Positions 42,807 to 53,148 of a stretch of 64,000 bases of DNA are shown one piece after another; the stretch's first letter is position 1, and every line of letters begins with the position of its first letter. Source of the stretch: Dendrolimus kikuchii (lineage: Eukaryota; Arthropoda; Insecta; Lepidoptera; Lasiocampidae); the NCBI GenBank assembly GCA_019925095.2, contig CM034406.1, forward strand, positions 18,938,888-19,002,887, read 5' to 3'. The notes below the pieces were generated by a model, which was not told the DNA's origin, made no database searches, and was given only the letters and a program-made list of their open reading frames with translations. Made by a program: the position numbers and the translations under genes.

Positions 42807-43033
42807 TGTGTGTTCAAGTGTATCCCGGGATGGTTTAGATTCACGATTGGACCCGGTAGATGGCGCCGCTGAACACCTCTTTAACGGTGGGACCGATTTT
42901 GATGAAATTTTTCGTGTTTTTTAAGTAGATTCGAGAATGGTTTAGATTAACAATTGGTCCCGGTCGATGGCGCTGCAGTCGGTTTCTAGATTTTTATTTT
43001 TTAAGGGAAAGAACGTTTGCCGGGTACAGCTAG
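42807..43033 (+). mobile_element. Hel3-type Helitron, 5' part missing
   Basis: 'cgggatggtttagattcacg', 'acccggtagatggcgccgct', 'aacgtttgccgggtacag' then CTAG|T at 43030-43033. Confidence 0.7.
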
Positions 43034-43273
43034 TTCCTTTATAAAATACGCTACGGATACATTTCATAATATTTTTTACAAAATACACTTACATGTATAG
43101 TTAGATAAATACATCAATTAAGATTCAGCTCTGATACACGCTAGCTGCTATTACGGCATGGGTGTGCCGTCACTTTAGAGATCCAAGCACTGGTCCTTAA
43201 CTTTTGATTTATTCATTTTATTAATATTTATTTCGAAAGCTTCGAAAAATGTGAAAATATAGAATGATAAAAC

Positions 43274-43450
43274 ACTAGTGGTCACCCGTGGTCGAAATTC
43301 GACCATAATAATTAATGTCAAAAACTATACTTCTGTAATCACAGATTTCGCCAAGGCTACAATTTGACTTGAACAACAAACAAAAGAGTATATATGCGTG
43401 TGTGTGTCATATACATGGTAGTTTGTGTAATGTTTTTTTTATTGATTTAA
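43274..43450 (-). mobile_element. Hel2, 3' part only
   Basis: CTAG at 43274, 'gtggtcgaaattcgaccata', 'tcacagatttcgccaaggct', 'agtatatatgcgtgtgtgtg'. The rest is absent after about 43450, and a block of about 30 bp is missing after the hairpin. Confidence 0.75.
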
Positions 43451-43624
43451 TGTATTTTTTAAAGATTAAATTACAATATTTTGTAACATTTTGTTGTTAT
43501 AACAGTATATATGGTAATTTTTATAGTTTGTTCGGCACCGACTTTAAGATGTAGAAAATTGTATATTATTTTGTCTCTTAATAAACTAAATAATTCTTAG
43601 TCAAAAATCTTTATTAAGTTACTT

Positions 43625-44255
43625 TATACTATTTGAAGTCGGTTTTTTTTAAACGAAGTTTTTTTATTTGTTAGTTTTTAGTATCTATGGGTCTAAGAAA
43701 GGTACCGTGCGCCTTAAAAAATATAGGTCCCAAGAAACGGGAACGGAAAATTTTCATAAGAAAATGTTCATAAAATGAAAACTACCAGGCCAAACTATGT
43801 TAAATTTTTAGGGGACCAAATGGCAACTATTCCGTATCAAACTAAAGAAGAATCACGTAAATCGGATCATACATCTTAGCGTAATCAGTGTAATAATATC
43901 AGCCCATTAATGTCCCACTGCTGAGCTCGGGCCTCCCATTATAGGGGGAACAGACAGTATACCCGCCACGCTTGTCCAAGGCAGCTTGGCAGGTTTGACA
44001 CATGGGTTATCTCGATGTGCAGGTTGCATCACGATGTTTTCCTTCACCGTTGTTAGCACATGGTAATTGTAACAATATGTACATTAGATCAGAAAACTGA
44101 CTAAGAGGTGCATGCGTTCCGGCCAGGATCGAACCCGCGCCCTCTGAGTCTGGGACGCGTGCGCTAGCCATTACGCTACCACGACTTAATCAGTGTACAT
44201 ACATAAAAAAAACAATCAAATTGTGAACTTCCTCCTTTTTGAAGTCGGTTAAAAA
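43625..44255 (+). repeat. RepF, long copy interrupted by SINE2
   Basis: Starts near 'gaagtcggttttttttaaac', continues to 'gcgtaatcagtgta', resumes after the SINE at 44187 and ends 'tttttgaagtcggttaaaaa'. The part from 43775 matches the window start (1-185). Confidence 0.7.
43893..44186 (-). repeat. SINE2 (tRNA-derived), full length, 11 bp TSD
   Basis: TAATCAGTGTA at 43882-43892 and 44187-44197. Minus strand: box A TAGCGTAATGG, box B GGTTCGATCCT, core 'gtgaaggaaaacatcgtgat', conserved 'cccgagctcagcagtgggac', ATA-repeat tail. Best preserved SINE2 here. Confidence 0.93.
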
Positions 44256-44487
44256 TTAGGTTTAATATTAATATTTTAATATCGTTTAATATTATTAATT
44301 TCATATTAAGTACCTGCCTATAAAAATATATAAAAAGTATTCGTTTATTTATTTATGTGCTGACAGTACACTACTGCAAACGCAATAACGTCTAGAATCT
44401 ACAATATAAACCGCGCGCAGAACGTTTGCCAATGATTACTTACTATTATTGTATATACTTATGTAAAGACAAACTATTATAAATAAA

Positions 44488-44721
44488 CTAGCTGTACCCG
44501 CGACGTCGTCCGCGTGGAATTTTTTTCAAAACCCCCGATTTTGAAACATTCTTCATTGGTGCTCCGCTCCTATTGGTCTTAGCGTGATGATACATAAGCT
44601 ATCGCATTCCTCAATAAATGGGCTATCTAACACTGAAAGATTTTATCAAATCAGACCAGTAGTTCTTGAGATTAGCGTGTTCAAACAAACAAACTCTTCA
44701 GCTTTATATATTAGCATAAGA
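44488..44721 (-). mobile_element. Hel1 (Lep1-like) Helitron, short standard form
   Basis: CTAG at 44488 preceded by A; 'cccgcgacgtcgtccgcgtg', 'ggtgctccgctcctattggt', 'gagattagcgtgttcaaaca'; 5' end TC at 44721. 234 bp, both termini clean. Confidence 0.85.
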
Positions 44722-44772
44722 TTAAACTACAAAAAATACTTGGAAATTAAATACTATTACATATAAACATAT

Positions 44773-45015
44773 TTACAAGTAAAAGATGTAGTCCAGATCG
44801 CTGTCGGTGGGGAGCGTTCCCAAAATGCATGCCGCATTTCCACGTTGTATGGCAACGCTAATCCGTTGCCCTAAATATAGGCCAGCGTTTTGGTCACGCG
44901 AGACTTCTTTCAATGGCCTTGAAAGGTCTCGATAAAGTTGATAAGCCTCACGTCCCCATGGCCCCAAAGTCTCAACCCCGAAAGCCACAAGTATGTATCC
45001 GTCACCGATGGATGC
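44773..45015 (-). pseudogene. LINE-X ORF C-terminal fragment
   Basis: Minus frame: GDGYILVAFGVETLGPWG, REAYQLYRDLSRPLKEVSRD, QNAGLYLGQRISVAI, QRGNAACILGTLPTDSDL and stop. Open across its length, truncated upstream where other sequence and LINE-T begin. Confidence 0.78.
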
Positions 45016-45055
45016 ATGTATGTATGCATATTTATGTAAAGTATATACAATAATA

Positions 45056-45250
45056 CGACACACCTTCCATGGTCAAATTGATCGTGTACTAACAGAAGGT
45101 GATGTCAGGAGCCTTAAGAACAGACGAGCGTGCATGACAAGAGTTATGAATGTCAAAGAAGCAAGTGAGGTGTGTAAGAATAAGCCTAAATGGCGCTCTG
45201 TTGTTCGTGCCTACCCCGCAAGGGAACTGGCGTGAAGTTATGTATGTATC
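45056..45250 (+). mobile_element. LINE-T 3' end with 14 bp TSD
   Basis: TATATACAATAATA at 45042-45055 and 45251-45264. Encodes the last 58 or so codons, stop, ATGT tail. Inside the host intron. Confidence 0.93.
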
Positions 45251-45387
45251 TATATACAATAATAAATTTATTGCAACAATTTTTATGTAACCTTTTTTGT
45301 CAACCCTACTGACCAGCGACGCGTGACATGATGAGCCTATCGGCAAACTTTCTACGCACGGGTAGTAATTTATCTCTACATACTTAC

Positions 45388-45621
45388 CCAATGTGCAGCA
45401 AAGTAGAAGACTTTAACTGCATCAGCTGAGAGGTCTTCATACAGCTTCCCTCCATCTTCACCTTGCAGTTCCACCCCTCTCAACACCTCGTGTAATGGCG
45501 GTGCTGGCCATGGGAAGCGTTCACCCAGGGGATCATCTAGCAGGGCGTCCCTGACATGTCTGCCTCGAATGACTAGAGTTGGAACTCCGACTGCTATGCT
45601 GTATTTTTGGGTTAGGCGGCG
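45388..45621 (-). CDS. Nucleoredoxin-like gene, exon ending at the active-site Trp
   Basis: 234 bp exon (78 codons, phase 0 at both ends): acceptor 'ttattgttccag' before 45621, donor GTAAGTA at 45387-45381. It encodes RRLTQKYSIAVGVPTLVIRG, then VRDALLDDPLGERFPWPAPP, LHEVLRGVELQGEDGG and KVFYFAAHW. This order (KYxIxGVPTLV, DDPxGxxFPW, LxEVLxG, VxxYFxAHW|CPPC) is that of the end of one nucleoredoxin thioredoxin-fold unit and the start of the next. It joins in frame to the exon at 42276-42385. Compared with its surroundings it is GC-rich and free of stops. The upstream exons with the earlier domain were not found. Confidence 0.88.
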
Positions 45622-45915
45622 CTGGAACAATAATTAAATTCTTTAGAACGCAACGCAGTGTTCAAGTTTGGTTTTCAGCAGAATAAATGTCTTAAGGCTC
45701 CTGTTGCCGCAAACAGTCGGTAATGGGATGCAAACGAAACAACTTTTCAGTTGGTATCTACTGATCAATACGTACCAAAAAAAAAAGTTCACAAATGTTC
45801 ACGATATCAGATGTATTTAACATGTTTTTTTTGGAAATTTTCTCCATATTATTGACATGAAACTATTCTACTCCTTTAATTTTTTTTCAAAACAGGAAAA
45901 AAAATATCCACATCG

Positions 45916-46011
45916 CGCAAAGTATCAGCATCGCCACGCAGCATGGCAATGCAACCAGCCTTCTGGGCACGCTTCCCTCTGGCAGCAATTTGTTGCATAC
46001 TTTATATTAAT
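45916..46011 (+). pseudogene. LINE-X ORF, last 31 codons
   Basis: AQSISIATQHGNATSLLGTL, PSGSNLLHTLY, stop. Directly followed by AT-rich sequence. It lies about 300 bp upstream (on the gene strand) of the host exon at 45388. Confidence 0.68.
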
Positions 46012-46063
46012 TTATTTATAATATAGTTTATTTTTAAGTATTTATTTGCTGCTATTGAATTCA

Positions 46064-46206
46064 GGAGCCTTAAGAACAGACGAGATTGCATGACAAGAGT
46101 TATGAATGTCAAAGAGGCAAGTGAGGTGTGTAAGAATAAGCCTAAATGGCACTCTGTTGTTCGTGCCTACCCCGCAAGGGAACTGGCGTGAAGTTATGTA
46201 TGTATG
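46064..46206 (+). mobile_element. LINE-T 3' end with 11 bp TSD
   Basis: TATTGAATTCA at 46053-46063 and 46207-46217. About 40 codons of ORF end, stop, ATGT units. Confidence 0.92.
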
Positions 46207-46217
46207 TATTGAATTCA

Positions 46218-47394
46218 CACGAACAGTATGGTATGTTTTAAATTAACTACCCAAACACAAAATTTAACTAAAATATAAATCGAATATAAGTATTATTTAT
46301 TAAGTCAATTAGATTAAACAATTTTTCTAAATTATTATAATAAACTAAAAACTAAACTATTTTATAAATAAACCTAACTAAAAAATATGTATACAATAGT
46401 AAAAAATGAAATAACAATAAACACCTATATTAAAACCCATAAATTATAAACTAAACTAAAGTATTTAATTTAGTTTTATTTACTAAAGCTAGTATTAAGA
46501 AATTATTATTTGTAATAAAACCATATAAAGTACATATGTTTATACACATACGTATATAAACACATATATGTACATAGTTATAAATAGGTTAATATAAATT
46601 TTACCTACATACTATCCTATCGGATAAGCCTGTCCATAACGCATAACGCGTTACTTCCGCTAAATTCAGAGCAACATACAAATATTATAATAATTTATTC
46701 TTCACATCTTTATAAAAGAGATATAAATAATTTGGTTTTATAATTTTTTTTAATATTACTTTATTAATAATAACATAATATTGCATCTGAAAAATGACCG
46801 TATATACGAAATCCCCGCTATCACCCAAAAAAAATTCAAGGACGTCGGCGTTGCTACAAACCGTCCATTAAGGACGAGAATCTATGGAATCCTTCATTCG
46901 TGAATTTCACGCACTTGGTCGTTTTTTTTTCCTAAATGACTCAAAAGAACATCAAACGATTTTACCCTTTTTTTTAGTAAAAAGGAAGTACTTTTTCACG
47001 CAAGTTAATACATTAATCGGCGAGTCTAAAAATATGCTACGCTTCCCGTTGCTTTACTGGGTTTTGTTTATAAATATTTCACCCGGGGTTAAGTTCATTT
47101 AACCGTGAGTTCTCCGTGGCTTGTGAACTTGTGAATATGTTATGGTGTTTATGGTTGCAAGATGGTGGCCTGAATGAATCATTATCAAGTACGTGGAAAC
47201 GTAAGTAACTCTGTATGTAAGTCTACCACGGAAAAACTACTGGATCGATTTGGCCGAATGGTGATGTAAGGAGATACATTGTCGAGGCCAGATTGTAAAT
47301 AGATGAGAGTGATTTTAAGATTACTTCTTTTTTTTTATATTGTAGCGGGTTTAGTTATTTTGAATGAATCAATCGTGCGTTGTAAGTGTTATCA
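46218..47394. other. No gene recognised; AT-rich
   Basis: A Helitron-like block ('cacggaaaaactactggatc') at about 47225-47290. The open frame 46884-47102 has no recognisable domain. No exon candidate with both splice sites. Confidence 0.4.
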
Positions 47395-47709
47395 TCTACA
47401 TATTACGTAGTAAAATACAGCAAAAACTTTGTACCCCTTTTTACGAAAATTGCGCGGACGGAGGAGTATGAAATTTCGCACACTTACAGTTTATATAGAG
47501 AAGGAGTGTAGAATGCTAATAGTTTTTTAAATTATGCATAATAAATACATGAAATCACTAAAAAAAACATTACACACACTACCATGTATTTGACATACTC
47601 TTTTGTTTATTGTTAAAGTCAAATCAATAATGTAGTCTTGGCGAAATCTGTGATTATAGAAGAAGTCTGGCATTAATTATTTCGAATTTCGACCACGGGC
47701 GACCACTAG
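47395..47709 (+). mobile_element. Hel2, plus-strand copy
   Basis: 'ggaggagtatgaaatttcgc', 'tagagaaggagtgtagaatg', 'cttggcgaaatctgtgatta', then 'tttcgaatttcgaccacggg' and CTAG|T at 47706. The 5' end is approximate. Confidence 0.78.
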
Positions 47710-47773
47710 TACTACTTTAATTGTTGAAATTCACTCACATAAATCAAGGATGGTAATCGATAATTTATTTTAA

Positions 47774-47905
47774 TTGGTAGATAGATAGATAACACTTTAT
47801 TATGCACCAATACAAAAATCAACTTAAAGACTAAAATTATATCTAATTATGTACAAAGGGCGGTCTTATCGCTAAAAAGCGATCTCTTTCAGGCAACCGC
47901 AGGAA
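47774..47905 (-). repeat. RepD
   Basis: 'agatagatagataacacttt' (TATC tail and AATAAA-like signal on the minus strand), then 'gggcggtcttatcgctaaaa' and 'agcgatctctttcaggcaac'. Confidence 0.72.
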
Positions 47906-47980
47906 TTAATTGAGATAATAATGACGATGGTGGTATACGTAACATATAGTACGAACTACTTACTTTTTAATACTAAATAC

Positions 47981-47984
<4 letters not shown>

Positions 47985-48055
<71 letters not shown>
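47985..48055. repeat. (TA)n microsatellite
   Basis: TA repeats with TATGTATG and ACA interruptions, ending at the CATA tail of LINE-T. Confidence 0.9.
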
Positions 48056-48056
<1 letters not shown>

Positions 48057-48243
48057 CATACATACATACATACATAACTTCACGCCAGTTCCCTTGCGGG
48101 GTAGGCACGAACAACAGAGTGCCATTTAGGCTTATTCTTACACACCTCACTTGCCTCTTTGACATTCATAACTCTTGTTTTTTTTTGAACATTTTCATGC
48201 TCTCTCTTCCATACCCAACTCTCGCTTCCATACGTGAGCGAAT
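48056..48243 (-). mobile_element. LINE-T, internally deleted
   Basis: Normal 3' end up to 'gacattcataactcttg', then a T run and 'tcatgctctctcttccatac', 'caactctcgcttccatacgt'. Those last blocks lie about 350 bp further upstream in the long copy (53585-53632), so an internal segment was skipped. Confidence 0.8.
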
Positions 48244-48251
48244 TGAAATAT

Positions 48252-48552
48252 ATAAATAATAGTAACAGCCCATAATCGTTCCACTGCTGGGTTCGGGCCT
48301 CTCATTATAGGGGATCGGACAGTATACACGGCACGCTTGTCTATGGCGGCTTGGCAGGTTGGACACATCGGTTTATCTTGACGTGCAGGTGGCATCACGA
48401 TGTTTTCTTTCACCGTTGTTAGCACGTGGTAATTGTAAAAATATGCACATTAGGTCAGAAAATTGCCTAAGTGGTGCATGCGTTCCGGCCAGGATCGAAC
48501 CCGCGCCCTTTGAGTCTAGAACGCGTGCGCTAGCCATTACGCTATCACGACT
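48252..48552 (-). repeat. SINE2 (tRNA-derived)
   Basis: Same order as 43893-44186. Box B (GGTTCGATCCT) intact; box A TAGCGTAATGG intact. Tail reduced to 'aataatagtaacagcc'. Confidence 0.9.
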
Positions 48553-49160
48553 TTGAGATTTAAAATATTAACAAAAAAGTTCAAAACATTTCCAACTCTA
48601 TCTGTATGAGAATAGTGTTTAAATGATTAAATATAATGTATTCTATCTCATTCTCTCGCAGGCTTATTTCTATAGATTTAGTGTTTATCTCTTTTTGGTG
48701 TCGCTTTTTCGATTCATCGAGTTTCAAATCACAACGATTCTAAAGAAGTTTCACTTCAAAAAAACTGAAATAAATTAAACTTCCCTTTAGGCAGTAAAAC
48801 GTTTGCAAAACACATAGGGCATTCGGTTAGTATGCCGTCCAAAGCAAACAAACGGAGGCTGTTCGTACGCTTGGGGAATACGTAAGCCAAAATGATAAAA
48901 TTGGATCCACACGTGATGTAATTTTATGGCGTACGTGCCGGCGAAACTTCGTTCGCGTCACCATGCCTACATGTGTGCTAGTGACTTGCAAAGGCGGTGT
49001 GCTGATATATGCCCTCTGCCACATGAATAGCTAGTAGCAGAAATATTGAGACCCGAAAGTTTGCTCCGTGTTTTTAATGTTTAAAAAAGAATAAATGCAT
49101 AATATTGATAACAACTTAGTGTAAATTAAATATTAAAGTTAATTTTTTTATTTTTTTTTT
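48553..49160. other. No gene recognised
   Basis: A stop-free minus frame (49024-48827) in a GC-richer patch has no recognisable domain. Ends in long T/A runs leading into RepA. Confidence 0.4.
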
Positions 49161-49477
49161 ATTTTTTTTTTATTGCAGGAGTTCAGCAGACAGGCAGACG
49201 ACCCACTTGATGGAAAGTGGTTACCACCACCTATGGACATTTTCAACATTAAAGATGCTACAAATGCGCTGCTGCTCTCTTAAGGGAGACTGGAACCTGA
49301 TCATTAATGCCGGAACACAACACAAGGTTGTTATGGCAGCATTCTCTAGACCAGGGGTGGTCGCCATCCAGTCGAGCAAATGCTCTACCACCTGGCTGTG
49401 GGTTGTTTAGTCGCCTCTTACGACAGGCCGCCGGGCCGCAGGAAATTGTATTCTTTCTCCGTTCCTGCACGGATAAA
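49161..49477 (-). repeat. RepA, full length
   Basis: T runs, 'gcaggagttcagcagacagg', ends 'cctgcacggataaa'. Complete. Confidence 0.93.
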
Positions 49478-49590
49478 AATTAAGTAATTAAGTCAAATAA
49501 AGTGTTATCTAGTGTTAAAAATTATCATAGACTAGTCTGGTAGACAGAAGTGTATTTTGAGAGTGCAGTGACTTACGTGGTCGTATTACT

Positions 49591-50520
49591 GTGTATTATA
49601 AAATGCCTACGGAAAGATGTGGTTGCTATCGGAAATTTTTATCATCTTCCAAGGGTGTTAGATGTGTATTATGCGGACTGTCATACCACAGATCATGTGT
49701 TACGCTTCCAAGTAAGAGTAAACTACCTACCGCCTGGCGTTACTCAACTTGTAAAAAAGAAAAGGGATGGTACTTCACTACAAGATAGGCCGGTAAACAA
49801 CCAAAATACGGAACATCAGAAAAACGCTACGTCGTCTGACAGTATAGTTCAACGCTTTCCGTTAAGGGTGAAAAAAATTAATAAGGATTTTACCCTAAGG
49901 TATATCATGGAGGAGTTACGGGCAATGCGCCTCGATTATTTAGATTTCCGTAAAGAGCTATTCAGATTTGAAAACTGTAGCACAGACTTGTTACATGTAT
50001 TGAAGGACTGGAAGCCCGGATGGAGGCTTTAGAGAATCGTGTCACACAAATGGAAGATCCTGTTGACTTAGAGATAAGAGACATTCCTGAAGATAAATGT
50101 GAAAATCCTAAGCACTAGGTAACACTCGTGGCCGCGAAGTTTGGTGTAAGAATAGAGCATCGGGATATCGTTAGCGTAGAGCGAAAAAGTACTCTTTATG
50201 GGAATTCACTTGACTCGGAAAAAGGGATGAAACCACACCGACCACAAGCCATCGTGGTTGGCTTAGCGAGGCGTGACATACGAGACGAGGTACTACACAA
50301 TGCCCTTGCCAATCATATGGCTACCACGAGCGATCTAGGATTATCCGGAGAGCCACAGCGCTTCTATGTCAACCAAAGGTGAACCAGAACCAACTGCCAG
50401 TTGTTTCGCTTGGCGCGTGAAGTGGGCCACCAGGTACGGGTGGCAGTTTATCTGGACGCAGTGCTCAGAATACGCCATGGAAAAAATGTTTTCGCAAACA
50501 TTGGTCCCTGTGCTTATACT
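49591..50520 (+). pseudogene. LINE ORF1-like protein (PHD-type finger, coiled-coil, FP-like region), broken
   Basis: Frame 1 starts MPTERCGCYRKFLSSSKGVR, CVLCGLSYHRSCVTLP, then YSTCK. The Cys/His order C-x-C...C-x2-C...H-x2-C...C is a PHD-type finger, common in lepidopteran LINE ORF1 proteins. After a frameshift: FTLRYIMEELRAMRLDYLDF, a coiled-coil-like segment. Further on: DLEIRDIPEDKCENP, VTLVAAKFGVRIEHRDIVSV, QAIVVGLARRDIRDEVL and SDLGLSGEPQRFYVNQR, the conserved C-terminal half of such ORF1 proteins, related to the FP-type domain. Stops and shifts (near 49780, 50030, 50117, 50380) disable it. RepB follows where more ORF1 or ORF2 would be expected. Confidence 0.78.
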
Positions 50521-50544
50521 TTTTAAATTGATTATTATTAATAT

Positions 50545-51168
50545 AAATGTATGTCTTTGAAGACCACGGGCCATAAAAATGGCCCGGACATTTGGAGGGC
50601 TTGCGTGGGGCCATGGGAAGGCCAACACGTAGAGGCCCTTTGACAAATTTAATGTAAATGTGGCGTGACAGTGACCGGCGATTATCCCTGTCTACACCAT
50701 ATAATATGCACCCAAGGACAAGCCCCGGCCAGTGTAGGACTATTGTGGGAAATGAGGACAAAAAGTACCGGGCTATTGTGGTGAACTGCTAATGGTACTA
50801 GGGGTCTGGGACTATGGGGACTATGGCGTCTGCCCGTCGCAATGTTCGGGGAACATGGAAAAATGGGCAGACGGTGACTCGCCACTCCCTGCATGGGCCC
50901 CAAAAAATGCCATAGAAGACAGGGGCAACATGGGTGCGAGTGGCTAAGGGGTGTCGAGAGGTGGGCTGCAGGTTCACCTCAGCTACTTCCGACGTTAGGC
51001 CATTTATCACTTCCACCCCTGGAGCTTGAGTCTTAGCTCTAGCGATCTCCACTCCGTGCCGGCCGGTTTAGGCAAGCACGGAGGCGGGGGCCTTGCCTTG
51101 GCCCCCGGAGTCAGGTACGAGGTGTCGCTACTCACCTAAGGCTTCGCCACAAAGCCCCCCTGCGGGTT
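50545..51168 (-). repeat. RepB repeat, about 620 bp
   Basis: Collinear with 19651-20270. Flanked by 'ttattattaata' left and 'ttattaatattaattatta' right. Minus frame 51052-50798 repeats the conserved IARAKTQAPGVEVINGLTSE segment. Attached to the broken ORF1 end. Confidence 0.75.
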
Positions 51169-51432
51169 ATTAATATTAATTATTATATATTTTCATTGTT
51201 GTTGAGTAAATTATGCGATACATAAGTAAAATATGTAACAAGAAAGAAATTTCAACATAAATTGTATATTTATAATACATATATTGTATTGTATGTATCT
51301 ATGTAAATGTATAAATAACTATTATATAAAAATAAATAAATAACTCGTTGTGTTTTCATAGAATAGTTTATATTTACTCAAATTATTTATTATTACATGT
51401 TAGTACAATATTTTATGACACTTTTTAATTTT

Positions 51433-51768
51433 GAAAGAGAGTGTCGGGGTGAAGGTAAGGAAAGGAATGCCCTGGTGGTTCGGGCATGTGGAAAGAATGC
51501 ATGATGAAAGAATGACTAAACAGATATACAATGCAAAAGTGGATGGATGCAGAAGTCGTGGAAGGCCACGACACATCTTCCATGATCAAATTGATCGTGT
51601 ACTAGCAGAAGGTGATGTCAGGAGCCTTAAGAACAGACGAGCTTGCATGACAAGAGTTATGAATGTCAAAGAGGCAAGTGAGGTGTGTAAGAATAAGCCT
51701 AAATGGCACTCTGTGGTTCGTGCCTACCCCGCAAGGGAACTGGCGTGAAGTTATGTATGTATGTATGT
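51433..51768 (+). mobile_element. LINE-T 3' end with 13 bp TSD
   Basis: ACTTTTTAATTTT at 51420-51432 and 51769-51781. Open from KESVGVKVRKGMPWWFGHVE to ARELA-stop; one Arg-to-Trp change in the RWFGHVE motif. ATGT tail. Confidence 0.93.
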
Positions 51769-52076
51769 ACTTTTTAATTTTAAGTAACATAAAATGTATG
51801 TGATTATATTATAATACTTATATATATTTATACAATTATAAAAGTAATATTTTATTAAAGTTTGATTTTATTATCTTTACATTATTATTACACTTATTTT
51901 TATAAATAATACTCTTATAGTATAAAATAAAGAACCAGATATTTCTTATATGTATGTATTTATAGACATAATCTTTTTTATAATGTTGAGTTCTTGATAT
52001 TAGCGTTTACACTACCATTAATTTAAATTCACGAATGTTAATGAGAACACGTTTGGGTCACTTACGAGTATAATTT

Positions 52077-52321
52077 AGTGGAGGCTGCGACTGAAAAGCA
52101 GCGCTGTGTCAGCTCTTCTTGACACAGCATAATGCTGAGTTGTCGGCCTCATTGCCGTGATGTACATTTATGTTATGTACATTTTTTTTATATATTTTGT
52201 GTTGTATAAAATACTTATTTCTTTATGTTCTAGGTGTGAATCCTGTTAGTTTTACGTTTTTTTCTTTCTTTAGTTCGATGTACATTCATTCTCGCCAATA
52301 AATATTAATTTCTTTCTTTCT
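52077..52321 (+). repeat. RepH: bulged-hairpin retroposon, copy 3, longest
   Basis: GAGGCTGCGACT pairs with AGTTGTCGGCCTC (imperfect), GAAAAG bulge, CAGC/GCTG, GCTGTGTCA/TGACACAGC, loop near 'gctcttct'. Body runs to 'aataaatattaatttctttc' at 52299-52321. Confidence 0.68.
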
Positions 52322-52441
52322 TAGTACCCTGGGGGAAGCATGTCCAAACCCATTTCGACATAAAACTTTGTTTTTTAATACATGATGTATCTTAGTTATA
52401 TAACATTAAAATTACAATGTTATCTAAGAAATATGACTAAT

Positions 52442-52628
52442 TTTTTATTTTTTTTTACAAGGGGAAATCCGTTTGCGGATCCCCCGCCGGGGTCACTTCG
52501 GCGGGGGAGTGTGGGACTCGCCGGCTAGAGGAGCCGGAATACCCACTAAAACCGCCGGGGTCACGGGATATGCGTGAGCTTTTCTTCCGCGACCCCGGCT
52601 GGCGTGGGCCCACCGCAGCACTGGGGCA
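52442..52628 (-). mobile_element. R1-like LINE 3' end, 16 bp perfect TSD
   Basis: AAGAAATATGACTAAT at 52426-52441 and 52629-52644. Minus strand: GC-rich 3' UTR with 'ggttttagtgggtattccgg' and 'aaacggatttcccctt' (the latter also at 57682-57696), then poly(A). 187 bp, intact duplication. Confidence 0.9.
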
Positions 52629-52644
52629 AAGAAATATGACTAAT

Positions 52645-53141
52645 GAGTAATTTAAATCTGACCTAAAATAACTAGATATAACTTAAACTAAGAATGTGTA
52701 CAATAACAGGTTTCCTATTGTCTTTATTATTACACTTTATTCATGTATTCTTTGGTAATATTTTTTTTATTTTTTTTATTTATTCTCCAATATGCTTACA
52801 TTCATATACATTACATTCACATTTGAACTGTGGCACAGAAACCTCTTGGGTTGATTCGTGCCGCAGGGAGTCGTGTACACTATATTTTTATTTTAATAAA
52901 TAGGAGCAGAGGCGCGTAGGGGTTATCATCATTCTAGTGTTTAGTTCCGATTTGATAATAAAGCGGAGGGGTATCATCATTCTAGTATATGGTTCTCATT
53001 TAAGTCCCAGGACTGCACATGATGGACCGCTTTGGGAATCAGTATATAATCTTTTATATACTGTTTACCACATAGCACTACACTTTATTATTATGAGAAT
53101 ATTAGAACACTAACTCAAATGGTTTCGTACTTTTGAGTCTA
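52645..53141. other. No gene recognised
   Basis: T-rich tracts and an imperfect direct repeat ('tatcatcattctagt' at 52924 and 52972). No supported gene. Confidence 0.4.
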
Positions 53142-53148
53142 CTTAATA

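Larger units (their letters stand above)
42386..45387 (-). other. Intron of the nucleoredoxin-like gene
   Basis: Phase-0 intron of 3,002 bp between W and CPPC, with GT and AG ends on the minus strand. It holds RepA, Hel3, Hel2, RepF with a nested SINE2, Hel1, LINE-X and LINE-T, in both orientations. Confidence 0.82.
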
